Below, piece after piece: positions 25,280 through 34,072 of a DNA stretch of 60,480 nucleotides. Within the stretch, counting starts at the first letter, position 1, and each line of letters starts with the position of its first letter. The translations under genes were made by a program, and so were the position numbers. The stretch comes from Verrucomicrobiaceae bacterium (GTDB lineage: Bacteria > Verrucomicrobiota > Verrucomicrobiia > Verrucomicrobiales > V1-33), in assembly GCA_027483175.1 (NCBI GenBank), contig JAIXVE010000312.1:1-60480 (forward strand), read 5' to 3'. The notes under the pieces are model-generated. The model made no database searches and had not been told where the DNA came from. It saw only the letters and a list, made by a program, of their open reading frames with translations.

Positions 25280-28200
25280 TTATGGGGTGACGGTGACGCG
25301 GAGTCGGGCGAATTTTCTGGCGTCGGTGAGTGGGATGGTGAGGGTGATGGTGTCGGAGGCGCCGTTATCGGTGACGGTGACGCCCTGGGAGGAGGTGGCG
25401 GTGGTCAGGCCGACTTGGTAGAGGTTGCCGGCGGTGTTGGGGTCGCTGGTGGTTTCGATGGCGATGGCGACGTCCTGGGTGAGGGATCGGTCGGAGCGTT
25501 CGAAGGTGAAGATGAATTCGTCGCTGGTGGTTCTGGCGACTGGGCCGCCGCTGTTTGGGATGGTGGGGTTGGAGCCGAGGACGTATTCGACGGCGTCGGC
25601 GAGGCCGTCGCTGTCTTTGTCGTCGGAGGGGGTGCCGGAGAGGGCGTAGGTGGTGACGAAGGAGGAGAAGTCGTCTTTGACGAGGAGGATCTGGCCGGTG
25701 GCTGAGGCGTAATCCAGCGAATAGCCGGCGGGGACGCCGACGGCGTTGAAGGTGCCGCCGATGGAGCTGGGGCAGCTGGCGAGGATGTAGGAGTCGGCGG
25801 TGGGAGGGTTGACGATGGAGAACTGGAGGGTGGCGCCGCCGACGTCGAGGAAGCCGCTGGCGGAGATGCGGTCGGCGGTGGGGCCGTCGATCTGGCAGAG
25901 GTAGGTGCCGACGATGGAAGTGTTGCCTGTGGTGATGGTGCCGATGGCGGTGTTGCCTGGGGAGATGGTGCCGCCGGTGTTGACGGTGGGGCCCTGGGTG
26001 ATGGTGCCGGTGCCAGCGAGCGTGCCGCCGCTTTCGACGGTGACGGGGGAGTTAGGGAGACTGCTGTTGATCTGGAGCGTGCCGCCGAGGACGGTGGTTG
26101 CGCCTGAGAAGGACATGGTTCCGGCGAGGATCTGGGTGCCGGGGCCGGTTTTGGTGAGGACGACGGTGCCGCCGTTGGCGCCGCCGTCGATGTTGCGGAT
26201 CATGCCATTGAAGAAGTAGCTGGTGGAGGCGGCGGTATTGATGATGAGGTTTCCGTCCGGGTAGGCGGTGGCGTCGTTTAAGCCGCGGTTTTCGATGGCG
26301 ACGAAGCCACCGACGCCGTCAGAGACGAGCCCGCCGATGGTTTCGGTGAAACCGTTGAGACGGAAGTAGGTGTCGCCCTGGCCGACGTTGGCCCATGTGA
26401 TGATGCTGGTGTCGGCGATTTGTTCATTGCCGGCGAGGACGAGGCCGGAGGTATTGGCGACGAAGGCGAAGGAATCGAGGAAGATGTTGCCGGGGATGGC
26501 GGTTTCGCCGGGGTTTTTGGCGAGGATGAGACGGCCGATGCCTTTGAGGGTGGTGGTGCCGGAGTAGGTGTTACTGGCTCCGGTGAGGCGGAGCGTGCCG
26601 TTGCCCTGTTTGGTGAAACCGGCGGTGCCTGCGATGGGCTGGGCCATTTCGGTGGTACCGGTGGCGATGTTGATGACTGGAGCGGCGGAGCCGAGGGTCA
26701 GGGTGCTGCCGTTGAAGATGTAGCCGGCGGTATTGACGATGACGCGGTCGGCGGTGATGGGTGCGGCCAGGGTGACGGTACCGGCGGTGCCGCCGAAGAT
26801 GGCGGACTGGCGTTGTCCGGCGTTGTTCCATGGGACGTTGGTGATGCCGTTGTCGGTGGACCAGTTGGTGGTGGTGAGATCGTCCCATGTGCCGGCGCCG
26901 CCGGTGATGGTGCTGTCGCCTGCGGCGATGTCCCATGTGATGGTGGGGACGGAGTTTGCGACGTTAGGGTTGGTGCCGTTGGCGACCTCGTAGCCGTCGG
27001 TGTAGGTATCGCCGTCGGTATCGGCGTTGAGCGGTTTGGAGCCGGTGTTGGTGGCGCTGACGAACGTGCCGGTATCGGTTTCGACGCCGTCGTTGAGGCC
27101 ATCGTTGTCGGTGTCGGCTTTATTGGGGAGCGTGCCGCGTTGGTATTCCTGGACGTTGGGGCTGCTGTCGCTGTCGATGTCTCCGGCGGCGTCGTTGACC
27201 CCGACGACGAGACCGTAGAGGGTTTCCCAGTCATCATCCATGAGGTCGTTGTCGGTGTCCTTGGCTGGGACGATGATGCCGAAGAACTGGGCTTCGGCGA
27301 CCTGCATGGAGTTGGCGCTGGCGGCATTCTTCACGGTGGTGAAGGTCATGCGGTAGGCCCTGCAGATGGTGGTGTTGGTGAAGGAGACGATGGGGCCGGC
27401 GGTGCCGCGGGTGGCAGGGAGGGTGACGGAGCCGCTGCCGAGGAGGACCCAGATTCCCGAGTCGTCCATGCCGTGGATTTGCCATGTGGCGGGGTCGCGG
27501 ACATCGGCGTCGTTGGCGGTGGTGAGCTGGAAGCTGTCGATGATGGAGCGACCGGAGCCTGGGACGACGAAGAAGCCGGAATTGTTTTCGCCGAAGTTGA
27601 GGTATTTGGTGGCTGGGTTGCCGTCGATGGTGCGGGTGACGATTTCGCCTGCGGCGACGGTGCTGTTCCAGCCGGTGGCGAGGGCTGGGTTGCCGGGTGA
27701 GAAGATGGGGTCGCCGGTGCCGTTGGGGCCGGTGGTCAGTTGGATCTCGGCGACCTGCATGGAGTTGGAGGTGCTGAGGTTTCTGACGGAAGGGAAGACG
27801 ATCCAGTAGGAGGAGAAGGCTGTGGTGTTGGGGAAAGTGATTGGGGTGGCGACGGTGCCGCGGGTGGTGGGGAGGGAGAGCGTGCCCTGGGTGATGTAGG
27901 TCCAGTTGTCGGCGAAGCCGTTGCTTTTGTCGGCGCTGGTGATGGGCTGGTTAGAGCCGAGGATGATGTAGCTGGCGGGGTCGCGTTCCGAGGCGTCGTT
28001 GGCGGTAGTTAGGATGAGACTGCGGGCGGCGGCGGCGGTGGTTGGGGTGACGATGATGCCGGAGGTGTGGCGGCAGAAGTTGAGGTATTTGGTGGCGGGG
28101 CTGCCGTCGATGGCGAAGGCGGGGGCTTCGCCTGCGGGGTAGTTGACGGCTGCGAAGGTCGTGCCGCCGGGGTTGCCGCCGGCGGTATCGAGGTCGTAGG

Positions 28201-28333
28201 CGAAGATGGGGTCGCTGGGGGCGAGGAGGGGTGCGGCGTGGGAGGCTGCGGAGGCGAGGAGGGAGGCGACGGAGAGGAGGATGCGGTGTGCGCGGTAAGG
28301 CGAGGCGGAGTAGGAGAGGGAGGGTGGGTTCAT
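25280..28333 (-). CDS. Large secreted protein with autotransporter-associated beta-strand repeats
   Basis: 1017 aa. A long signal peptide (to about 34, ILLSVASLLASAASHA) precedes two similar discoidin/F5-8C-like modules (about 40-190 and 205-350), each with an ATKYLNF block and an SNSMQVAE block. A TSP3-type calcium-binding stretch follows at 355-455 (DSDSSPNVQEYQRGTLPNKA, ADTDNDGLNDGVETDTG). From about 465 to 860 come autotransporter-associated repeats (GNGTLRLTGASNTYSGTTTL, TKTGPGTQILAGTMSFSGAT). Another DSDGLADAVEYVLGSNP motif near 905-925 precedes a final beta domain. No autotransporter barrel or sorting signal is visible at the C-terminus. Likely a surface or released adhesin/binding protein. 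The start has a C-rich leader and no Shine-Dalgarno. Confidence 0.88.
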   Translation of the reverse strand: MNPPSLSYSASPYRAHRILLSVASLLASAASHAAPLLAPSDPIFAYDLDTAGGNPGGTTFAAVNYPAGEAPAFAIDGSPATKYLNFCRHTSGIIVTPTTAAAARSLILTTANDASERDPASYIILGSNQPITSADKSNGFADNWTYITQGTLSLPTTRGTVATPITFPNTTAFSSYWIVFPSVRNLSTSNSMQVAEIQLTTGPNGTGDPIFSPGNPALATGWNSTVAAGEIVTRTIDGNPATKYLNFGENNSGFFVVPGSGRSIIDSFQLTTANDADVRDPATWQIHGMDDSGIWVLLGSGSVTLPATRGTAGPIVSFTNTTICRAYRMTFTTVKNAASANSMQVAEAQFFGIIVPAKDTDNDLMDDDWETLYGLVVGVNDAAGDIDSDSSPNVQEYQRGTLPNKADTDNDGLNDGVETDTGTFVSATNTGSKPLNADTDGDTYTDGYEVANGTNPNVANSVPTITWDIAAGDSTITGGAGTWDDLTTTNWSTDNGITNVPWNNAGQRQSAIFGGTAGTVTLAAPITADRVIVNTAGYIFNGSTLTLGSAAPVINIATGTTEMAQPIAGTAGFTKQGNGTLRLTGASNTYSGTTTLKGIGRLILAKNPGETAIPGNIFLDSFAFVANTSGLVLAGNEQIADTSIITWANVGQGDTYFRLNGFTETIGGLVSDGVGGFVAIENRGLNDATAYPDGNLIINTAASTSYFFNGMIRNIDGGANGGTVVLTKTGPGTQILAGTMSFSGATTVLGGTLQINSSLPNSPVTVESGGTLAGTGTITQGPTVNTGGTISPGNTAIGTITTGNTSIVGTYLCQIDGPTADRISASGFLDVGGATLQFSIVNPPTADSYILASCPSSIGGTFNAVGVPAGYSLDYASATGQILLVKDDFSSFVTTYALSGTPSDDKDSDGLADAVEYVLGSNPTIPNSGGPVARTTSDEFIFTFERSDRSLTQDVAIAIETTSDPNTAGNLYQVGLTTATSSQGVTVTDNGASDTITLTIPLTDARKFARLRVTVTP

Positions 28334-28528
28334 GTGGCTATGGGGTTCGGTGTTTTAGTTAGAGAGGGTTGCCTTGAACGGTGGGAAAGGGCGTGGGGGT
28401 GCGAGCAGAGGCCCTTGGGGGATCCGGTCGGCGGGAGGGAATGGGGGAGTGGGTGCCCTTGGAGAGGCATTCAGGCGCAAGGAGCAACTGGTGCGCCAAG
28501 CGGTCGTGAATGTTTGTTGAGCGGGCGC

Positions 28529-28705
28529 TCAGGCGCCGAGGCTGCGGGCTTCGGCGGAGATGTCGCCGTCGCATTCATCGAAGGCGATGATCATGGGGCG
28601 GCAGCAGATTTCGCAGTCGTAGTCCCATTCTGCGGGGAGTTCTGCGAGTGAGGGCGGGTGGACGCCGAATTCTTCGAAGCAGAATGGGCAGACGACGGGG
28701 ACCAT
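28529..28705 (-). CDS. CPXCG-type cysteine-rich small protein
   Basis: 58 aa, read directly from the sequence: ATG at 28705, TGA at 28529-28531. It opens MVPVVCPFCFEEFGV and continues with WDYDCEICCRPMII, then an acidic C-terminal third (AFDECDGDISAEARSLGA). The C-P-x-C pair followed about 22 residues later by C-x2-C-C-R-P is the hallmark of the CPXCG cysteine-rich family, a small zinc-ribbon-like protein of unknown function found widely in bacteria. The second Cys is followed by Phe where the family has Gly. It lies 39 nt downstream of the 78-aa zinc-ribbon gene on the same strand, so the two may be co-transcribed. The C-rich leader has no Shine-Dalgarno. Confidence 0.85.
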   Translation of the reverse strand: MVPVVCPFCFEEFGVHPPSLAELPAEWDYDCEICCRPMIIAFDECDGDISAEARSLGA

Positions 28706-28744
28706 GGGAATGGGCGGGCGGCGGGCTGCCGGGGGCTGGGAAGA

Positions 28745-28981
28745 TTACTGGAGGTCGGAGACCATGACCGAGCGGCGTTCGCGTCGGCCGAGGACGCGTG
28801 CCTGCTGGATGACGGCGGCGGTGGATTCCTCGAAGCGGTAGCTGGCGCAGTTGGGGCAGGTGTGGGCTTTGACGACGATGATGGAGTCGCAGCCTTCGCA
28901 GATTTTATAATTTGCGGGATTTTTGACGATTTTGTCTGCCTGTTTGGCTCGGTCCTCGGGAGAATCTGAAAGTGGTGCCAT
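28745..28981 (-). CDS. Small zinc-ribbon protein (78 aa)
   Basis: 78 aa, cytosolic by lack of signal. KICEGCDSIIVVKAHTCPNC provides a C-x2-C-x12-C-x2-C zinc-ribbon-like pair near residues 28-45. A charged N-terminal helix (SPEDRAKQADKIVKNP) precedes it, and a basic stretch (VLGRRERRSV) follows, which could contact nucleic acid. I recall no named family; similar small ribbons occur in verrucomicrobia. It diverges from the heme-binding dehydrogenase gene (142 nt apart) and precedes the CPXCG gene. Role unknown; a regulatory or RNA/DNA-binding role is inference from the ribbon plus basic tail. Confidence 0.8.
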   Translation of the reverse strand: MAPLSDSPEDRAKQADKIVKNPANYKICEGCDSIIVVKAHTCPNCASYRFEESTAAVIQQARVLGRRERRSVMVSDLQ

Positions 28982-29123
28982 GTATTTGAGTGGGGTACCG
29001 TCGTGCGGGGTGGGGAATTTTCAAGTTTCGTCGGTGGGGATTTCTGGGGGGGTGTGGTGCCGTGGATGAGGGAGAGGGAATTGCTGGTGCGGGTGGGGGG
29101 AGCGTGGGTAGAGAAGAGGGGTG

Positions 29124-31511
29124 ATGAGACGAACTGTTTATTTTCTGATGGGAGCGGCTGCGGTGGCGGCGGCGGAGGTGCCTGTACCGAGCGTGCTGGA
29201 GGGAGGGATGAAGATTGAGTTGGTGGCGAGCGAGCCGGAGATTCGGACGCCTGTGGGGATTGCGGCGGCGGGGAACGGGGATTTGTATGTGGTGGAGAAC
29301 AACACGCACCAGGTGCGGGCGGATTACAGCGGGCCGAAGAGTGACCGGATCCGGAGGTTTCGGAAGGGTGCGGGCGGGTGGGAGGCGACGACGTTTGCGG
29401 AAGGTTTCCGGAATGCGATGGTGCTGAAATTTGATCCGGAGGGCGTGCTGCATCTGACGCAGCGGGATCGTTTGGTGAAGCTGGAGGATGGGGATGGGGA
29501 CGGCGTGTGTGACCGGGTGAGCGAGTTGCTGCGGTGGGAGACGAAGGGCGATTATCCGCACAATGGGATGAGCGGGATGGCGTGGAGTGCGGACGGGTGG
29601 ATTTATGTGGGGAGCGGGGAGAATCTGCAGGAGAAGTACACGGCGGTGGGTGCGGATGGGCGGAGGATTGAGTACACGCCTGGGGGAGCGAATGTGTTCC
29701 GGATGAGACGGGACGGGAGCGGATTGGAAGTGGTGGCGACGGGATTGTGGAACGGGTTCGGGCTGACGTTTGACGGGGCGGGTCGGTTGTTTGCGGTGGA
29801 CAACGATCCTGACAGTTGCCCGCCGAACCGGCTGCTGGAGATCGAGATGGGGAGTGATTACGGGTTCAACATGGCGTATGGGCGGGCGGGGGTGCATCCG
29901 TTTCAGTGCTGGAACGGGGAGATTCCGGGGACGCGGGGGATGGTTAGTGGGGTGGGGGAAGCGGCGACGGATGTGATGGATCTGCGGGTGACGGGGTTTC
30001 GGAAGGCGGGATTGCATCTGATGGTGACGTCGTGGGGGGACAATCAGATAGAGACGTATGGGTTAGTGAATGGGGTGCGGGGGTTGGAGGTGGCGGATCG
30101 TCGGGTGATGGTGAAGGGTGATGCGGGGTTCCGGCCGGCGTGTCTGACGGCGGCGGCGGATGGGAGTGTGTACGTGACGGACTGGGCGGACCGGGAGTAT
30201 TCGGTGCATGGGAAGGGACGGATCTGGCGATTGAGTGCGACTGGGGCGGCGGCGGTGCGTGCGGAGGAGGCGGTGTTAGCGAAAGTGGCGGTGGCGGAGG
30301 AAGTGATGGATGCGCAGGTGGCGGCGGCGGTGGCGATGCGGCGCGGGAAGGCGGCGGCGACGGAGGAGGGTGTGCGTGAGTTGTTAGAAAAAGGTCCGGC
30401 TGGGGCGGTGCGGGTGGCGATGATGGTGGCTGGGGAGAAGCGGATGGGTGGGTTGAAGGGGGCGGTGGAGGCGGCGCTGGGGCGTTTTCCGGCGGATCGG
30501 GAACTGTTCCGGACGGGGGTGGCGGCGCTGGAGATGATGGGATTGGCGGAGGGTGCGAAGCCGGAGGGACAGATTGACGGATTTCTGGTGAGGATGGTGG
30601 GGCAGAGGGAACTACCGGCGGCGGTGAGGGGACTGGCGATGATGTCGCTGGGGAACCGGGAGTCGGCGTCGCGGGTGCTGCTGGAAGCGTTAGTTGAGAA
30701 GGATGATGCGGTGGCGGCGCTGGCGGCGCGGGCGCTGGGAGGGATCGGGCAGAAGGCGGTGGTGGAGGCATTGCGCGGTGTGGCGCTGGATGGGGGTCGC
30801 GGGCTGGCGGTGCGATTGGAGGCGTTAGGGGCGCTTTCGGGAAGAGACGAAGCGGAGTTGGTTCCATTGCTTCCGCTGCTGGAGGAGAAGGCGGAACCGG
30901 TGCTGGTGCGGGAGGCGGTGAGGACCTTGAGGGGGGCGTTGGGGAATGGGGAAGTGCGGGCGGCGTTTGAGCGGATGAAGCCTGGGGATTTCGCGGTGCA
31001 GGCGCAGGTGGCGATGGCGCTGGGGCGGCCCTCGCCGGAGATTCGGCCGGCGAATGACGAGCAATGGCGGGAGGCGTTGCGGAGTGGTGGAGGGGATGCG
31101 GCGGCTGGGCGGCGGGTGTTTTTCAGTGCGGCGGCGATGTGCGGGACGTGTCACGTGGTGGAGGGACGGGGGAAGACGGTGGGGCCGGATTTGAGTGTGA
31201 TTGGGCGGACGGTGGATGGGGAGAAGCTGTTGCGGTCGGTGCTGGAGCCGTCGCGTGAGGTGGGGCCGCTGTATGGGGTGCGGGTGGCGACATTGAAGGA
31301 TGGGCGGGTGATGAGCGGCGTGCTGGCGGCGGTGCAGGATGCGGGGCGGTTGGATCTGGTGGTGGCTGGGGGAGTGGTGCAGAGTGCGCTGAGGCATGAG
31401 GTGGCGAAGGTGGAGACGGTTTCCGCGACTCTGATGCCGGATGGGCTTGAAAGCGGGCTGACTGTGCAGGAGTTCCGGGATCTGATGGCCTGGCTGGCGA
31501 CCCTTCGCTGA
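29124..31511 (+). CDS. PVC-type CxxCH heme-binding membrane-bound dehydrogenase-like protein
   Basis: 795 aa from the ATG at 29124 (a GTG lies one codon earlier; AGAGGGG sits just upstream as Shine-Dalgarno). After a short signal peptide (VYFLMGAAAVAAA) come: a beta-propeller of the glucose/sorbosone dehydrogenase-like kind (about 25-370; DLYVVENNTHQVRA, VKLEDGDGDGVCDRV, NGFGLTFDGAGRLFAVDNDP); an Ala-rich HEAT-like helical region (380-640); and a C-terminal heme domain with CGTCH near residue 673 followed by TVGPDLSVIGR and LEPSREVGPLY. This order matches the PVC-specific dehydrogenase plus heme-binding families. Presumed periplasmic electron transfer from an organic substrate; the substrate is unknown. 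A TolC-family gene follows by 27 nt. Confidence 0.93.
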   Translation: MRRTVYFLMGAAAVAAAEVPVPSVLEGGMKIELVASEPEIRTPVGIAAAGNGDLYVVENNTHQVRADYSGPKSDRIRRFRKGAGGWEATTFAEGFRNAMVLKFDPEGVLHLTQRDRLVKLEDGDGDGVCDRVSELLRWETKGDYPHNGMSGMAWSADGWIYVGSGENLQEKYTAVGADGRRIEYTPGGANVFRMRRDGSGLEVVATGLWNGFGLTFDGAGRLFAVDNDPDSCPPNRLLEIEMGSDYGFNMAYGRAGVHPFQCWNGEIPGTRGMVSGVGEAATDVMDLRVTGFRKAGLHLMVTSWGDNQIETYGLVNGVRGLEVADRRVMVKGDAGFRPACLTAAADGSVYVTDWADREYSVHGKGRIWRLSATGAAAVRAEEAVLAKVAVAEEVMDAQVAAAVAMRRGKAAATEEGVRELLEKGPAGAVRVAMMVAGEKRMGGLKGAVEAALGRFPADRELFRTGVAALEMMGLAEGAKPEGQIDGFLVRMVGQRELPAAVRGLAMMSLGNRESASRVLLEALVEKDDAVAALAARALGGIGQKAVVEALRGVALDGGRGLAVRLEALGALSGRDEAELVPLLPLLEEKAEPVLVREAVRTLRGALGNGEVRAAFERMKPGDFAVQAQVAMALGRPSPEIRPANDEQWREALRSGGGDAAAGRRVFFSAAAMCGTCHVVEGRGKTVGPDLSVIGRTVDGEKLLRSVLEPSREVGPLYGVRVATLKDGRVMSGVLAAVQDAGRLDLVVAGGVVQSALRHEVAKVETVSATLMPDGLESGLTVQEFRDLMAWLATLR

Positions 31512-31538
31512 GCGGGTGAAACTTATTTGAATTGAGAC

Positions 31539-32939
31539 ATGAAGTGCCGAGAAACTGTGATGCTGATGGTGGTGGGGGTGGTGATGTCTGGGTGCCGTGC
31601 GCAGGCTCCGCTGGCGGGATTGAAGCTGGAGGAGAAGGCGCAGCCGGGGTTGGGGTGGAAGGCTCCGAACGGGAGGAAAAGCGAGGCGGAGCCGACGGCG
31701 TGGCTGGATCAGTTTGACGATGAGAGTTTGAGGCGAGTGGTGGGGGAGGCGGTGGCGAGCAGTCCTGATTTGAAGGCAGCGGCGGCGCGGATGGCGCAGG
31801 CGGAGGCGCGTGCGGTGCGGGCGGGAGCTCCGCGGTTTCCGACGTCGGGGTTGGGGTTGCGGACGAATGAGGATTGGCGGCAGGTGGTGGCGGGACCGGG
31901 TGCGGTGATCCGGCAGCAGCAGAGCGTGTATGCGTTGAACGTGGATATTTCGTGGGAAGTGGATGTGTGGGGACGTGTGAGGAACAATGCGAATGCGGGG
32001 CGTGCGAATGCGGAGGCGGCGGCGGCGGATTATGCGGCGGCGAGGTTGTCGCTGGCGGCGAACACGGCGCGGGCGTGGTGTAATCTGTTAGAGGCGGAGT
32101 GGCAGACGCAGCTGGGGGAGAATACGGTGGCGAGTTTCCGGCGGAATCTGGCGACGGTGGACAGTCAGTTTGACAAAGGGGTGCCGGGGGTGACGGCGCT
32201 GGATGTGAGGTTTGCGCGGAGCAATCTGGCGTCGGCTGAGGCGAATCTGGAGAATCGGAAGCGTGGGAGGGATGAGTCGCGGAGGGTTCTGGAGGCGCTG
32301 ATGGGTCGGTATCCTGGCGGTGAGGTGGCGACGAGCGGGCGATTGCCGAAGTTGCGCGGGGAGATTCCGGCGGGGCTGCCGTCGACGTTATTGCTGAGGC
32401 GGCCGGACATAGCGGCGGCGGAGCGGAGGACGGCGGCGGCGCTGCAGCAGGCGAAGGCGTCGAGGAAAGTGCTGCTGCCGACGTTCCGGCTGACTGGGGA
32501 TGCGCGGACGATTTCCGAGGATCTGGCGGAGTTGATAGACACTGACAAGATCATCAAGAGTTTTGTGAAGAGCATGTCGCAGACGATTTTCCAGGGTGGG
32601 GCGCTGAGGGCTGATGTGAAGCTGGCGGATGCGCAGGTGGAGGAACTGGCGCAGCGTTATGCGTCGGTGGCGCTGACGGCGTTCCGGGAAGTGGAGACGG
32701 CGCTGGCGGCGGGGGTGTTTCTGGACGGGCAGATTGCGGCGCTGCGGAAGTTTGCCGAGGAGTCGAAGGAGGCGGAGAAGCTAGCGGTGTCGCAGTACGA
32801 GCGCGGGCTGACGGGGATTCTGAATGTGCTGGAGTCGCAGCGGCGGGCTTTTGATTCGCAGAGCGGGCTGATTCGAGCGGAGAACCAGCGGTTGCTGAAC
32901 CGGATTGATCTTTGTCTGGCGCTGGGTGGAGGGTTTTGA
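31539..32939 (+). CDS. TolC-family outer-membrane efflux lipoprotein (NodT-like)
   Basis: 466 aa. MLMVVGVVMSGC gives a lipobox with the acylated Cys at 19, so the mature protein is a lipoprotein as in NodT/OprM-type channels. Two repeated halves of long amphipathic helices follow the family pattern: SSPDLKAAAARMAQAEARAV in the first, NVDISWEVDVWGRVRNNANA at the first barrel strand, LPSTLLLRRPDIAAAERRTA at the repeat junction, and the closing ERGLTGILNVLESQRRAFDS. It acts as the outer-membrane exit duct of a tripartite pump. No membrane-fusion or inner-membrane pump gene is adjacent; the neighbours are a heme-binding dehydrogenase and an esterase, so its pump must be encoded elsewhere. Confidence 0.93.
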   Translation: MKCRETVMLMVVGVVMSGCRAQAPLAGLKLEEKAQPGLGWKAPNGRKSEAEPTAWLDQFDDESLRRVVGEAVASSPDLKAAAARMAQAEARAVRAGAPRFPTSGLGLRTNEDWRQVVAGPGAVIRQQQSVYALNVDISWEVDVWGRVRNNANAGRANAEAAAADYAAARLSLAANTARAWCNLLEAEWQTQLGENTVASFRRNLATVDSQFDKGVPGVTALDVRFARSNLASAEANLENRKRGRDESRRVLEALMGRYPGGEVATSGRLPKLRGEIPAGLPSTLLLRRPDIAAAERRTAAALQQAKASRKVLLPTFRLTGDARTISEDLAELIDTDKIIKSFVKSMSQTIFQGGALRADVKLADAQVEELAQRYASVALTAFREVETALAAGVFLDGQIAALRKFAEESKEAEKLAVSQYERGLTGILNVLESQRRAFDSQSGLIRAENQRLLNRIDLCLALGGGF

Positions 32940-33014
32940 GGGTGGGAGAGGGGACCGCGAGTCCGTGGTGGGAGGTGCTTGCGGTGGTGTGGGGGCTGGG
33001 TTTGAGGCTGGGGG

Positions 33015-34055
33015 ATGAATGTGAAGACCCGACTTGCTGTGCTGGCTGGATTGCTGATGGTTTCCGGACGTGGATCCGGCGAGACGCCTGCGGTGGCGGG
33101 AGGAGGTGGGAATGGGTTGTTCGAGGTGGGGCCGGAGTATCGGATGGATCCTGATTTGAAGGATCGCGGGGCGGCGAAGGGGAAGCAGTTTGAGTTTCTG
33201 ATGAAGCTGGCGGACAGCAAAGTGTTTCGCGGGGATGACGGGACGCTGGAGCCGAAGAAGAAGCCGGTGCGGGAAGTTAGGAAGGTGACGGTGTATGTTC
33301 CGGCGGCGTATGTGGACGGGACGGAGGCTCCGCTGCTGATCATTCATGACGGGCCTGGGCCCCTGGGACTGGTGCGGCATGCGCTGGACAACCTGACGAT
33401 TTCGAAGGATGCGGGGAGAAGGCTGCCGGCGTTTGTGGCGATTGCGGTGGAGAACGGGGGTGATGACGGGAAGAACAGCGAGCGGGGGTTGGAGTATGAC
33501 ACGATGAGTGACCGGTTGGCGCGGTTTGTGGCGGAGGAAGTGCTGCCGGCGGTTTTGGCGGATGAGAAGATCCGGGCGGCGTATCCGAAGCTGGCGTTTA
33601 CGAAGGATCCGTGGGGTCGTGGGGTGATGGGTTGCAGTTCCGGGGGAGCGGCGGCGTTGAGCATGGCGTGGTTCCGGCCGGATCTGTTCCGGAGAGTGGT
33701 GGCGTATTCGGGGACCTTTGTGGATCAGCAGGATGACGATGCGCCGGAGGAGAAGCAGTTTCCGCTAGGGGCGTGGGAGTATCATTCGGGGATGAAGCTG
33801 ATTGAGAAGAGCGAGAAGAAGCCGCTGCGGGTGTTCACGCATGTGTCGGAGAACGACAATCGGGCAGGTGATCCTGAGGAGACCTATCACAACTGGGTGA
33901 TGGCTGGGCAGCGGACGGCGGAAGCGTTTCAGAAGAAAGGGTACGAGCACCGGTATGTGTTTTCGAAGAAGACCGGGCACTGTGACCGGCGCGTGTTCGA
34001 GCATACATTGGCGGATACGCTGGTGTGGTTGTGGAGCGGGTGGCCGGCGAAGTGA
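33015..34055 (+). CDS. Exported esterase-D-like alpha/beta hydrolase
   Basis: 346 aa with signal peptide (about 1-22, RLAVLAGLLMVSG). REVRKVTVYVPAAYVDG followed by APLLIIHDG is the usual start of the putative-esterase fold. The nucleophile serine is in GVMGCSSGGAAALSMAW (GxSxG form), an acidic residue follows near VSENDNRAGDP, and the C-terminal histidine is in KKTGHCDRRVFEH. Similar to the enterochelin-esterase/feruloyl-esterase group. Probably releases ester-linked groups from polysaccharides or a siderophore outside the cytoplasm; the substrate cannot be read. It sits 75 nt after the TolC-family gene and converges tightly (17 nt) with the second CotH gene. Confidence 0.87.
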   Translation: MNVKTRLAVLAGLLMVSGRGSGETPAVAGGGGNGLFEVGPEYRMDPDLKDRGAAKGKQFEFLMKLADSKVFRGDDGTLEPKKKPVREVRKVTVYVPAAYVDGTEAPLLIIHDGPGPLGLVRHALDNLTISKDAGRRLPAFVAIAVENGGDDGKNSERGLEYDTMSDRLARFVAEEVLPAVLADEKIRAAYPKLAFTKDPWGRGVMGCSSGGAAALSMAWFRPDLFRRVVAYSGTFVDQQDDDAPEEKQFPLGAWEYHSGMKLIEKSEKKPLRVFTHVSENDNRAGDPEETYHNWVMAGQRTAEAFQKKGYEHRYVFSKKTGHCDRRVFEHTLADTLVWLWSGWPAK

Positions 34056-34072
34056 GGGATTGGAGAGGGAGG

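Noticed and set aside
28334..28528. Hidden small gene or RNA in the 195-nt gap before the autotransporter-repeat gene
   Set aside because: I found no conserved frame or stable folded structure I could support.
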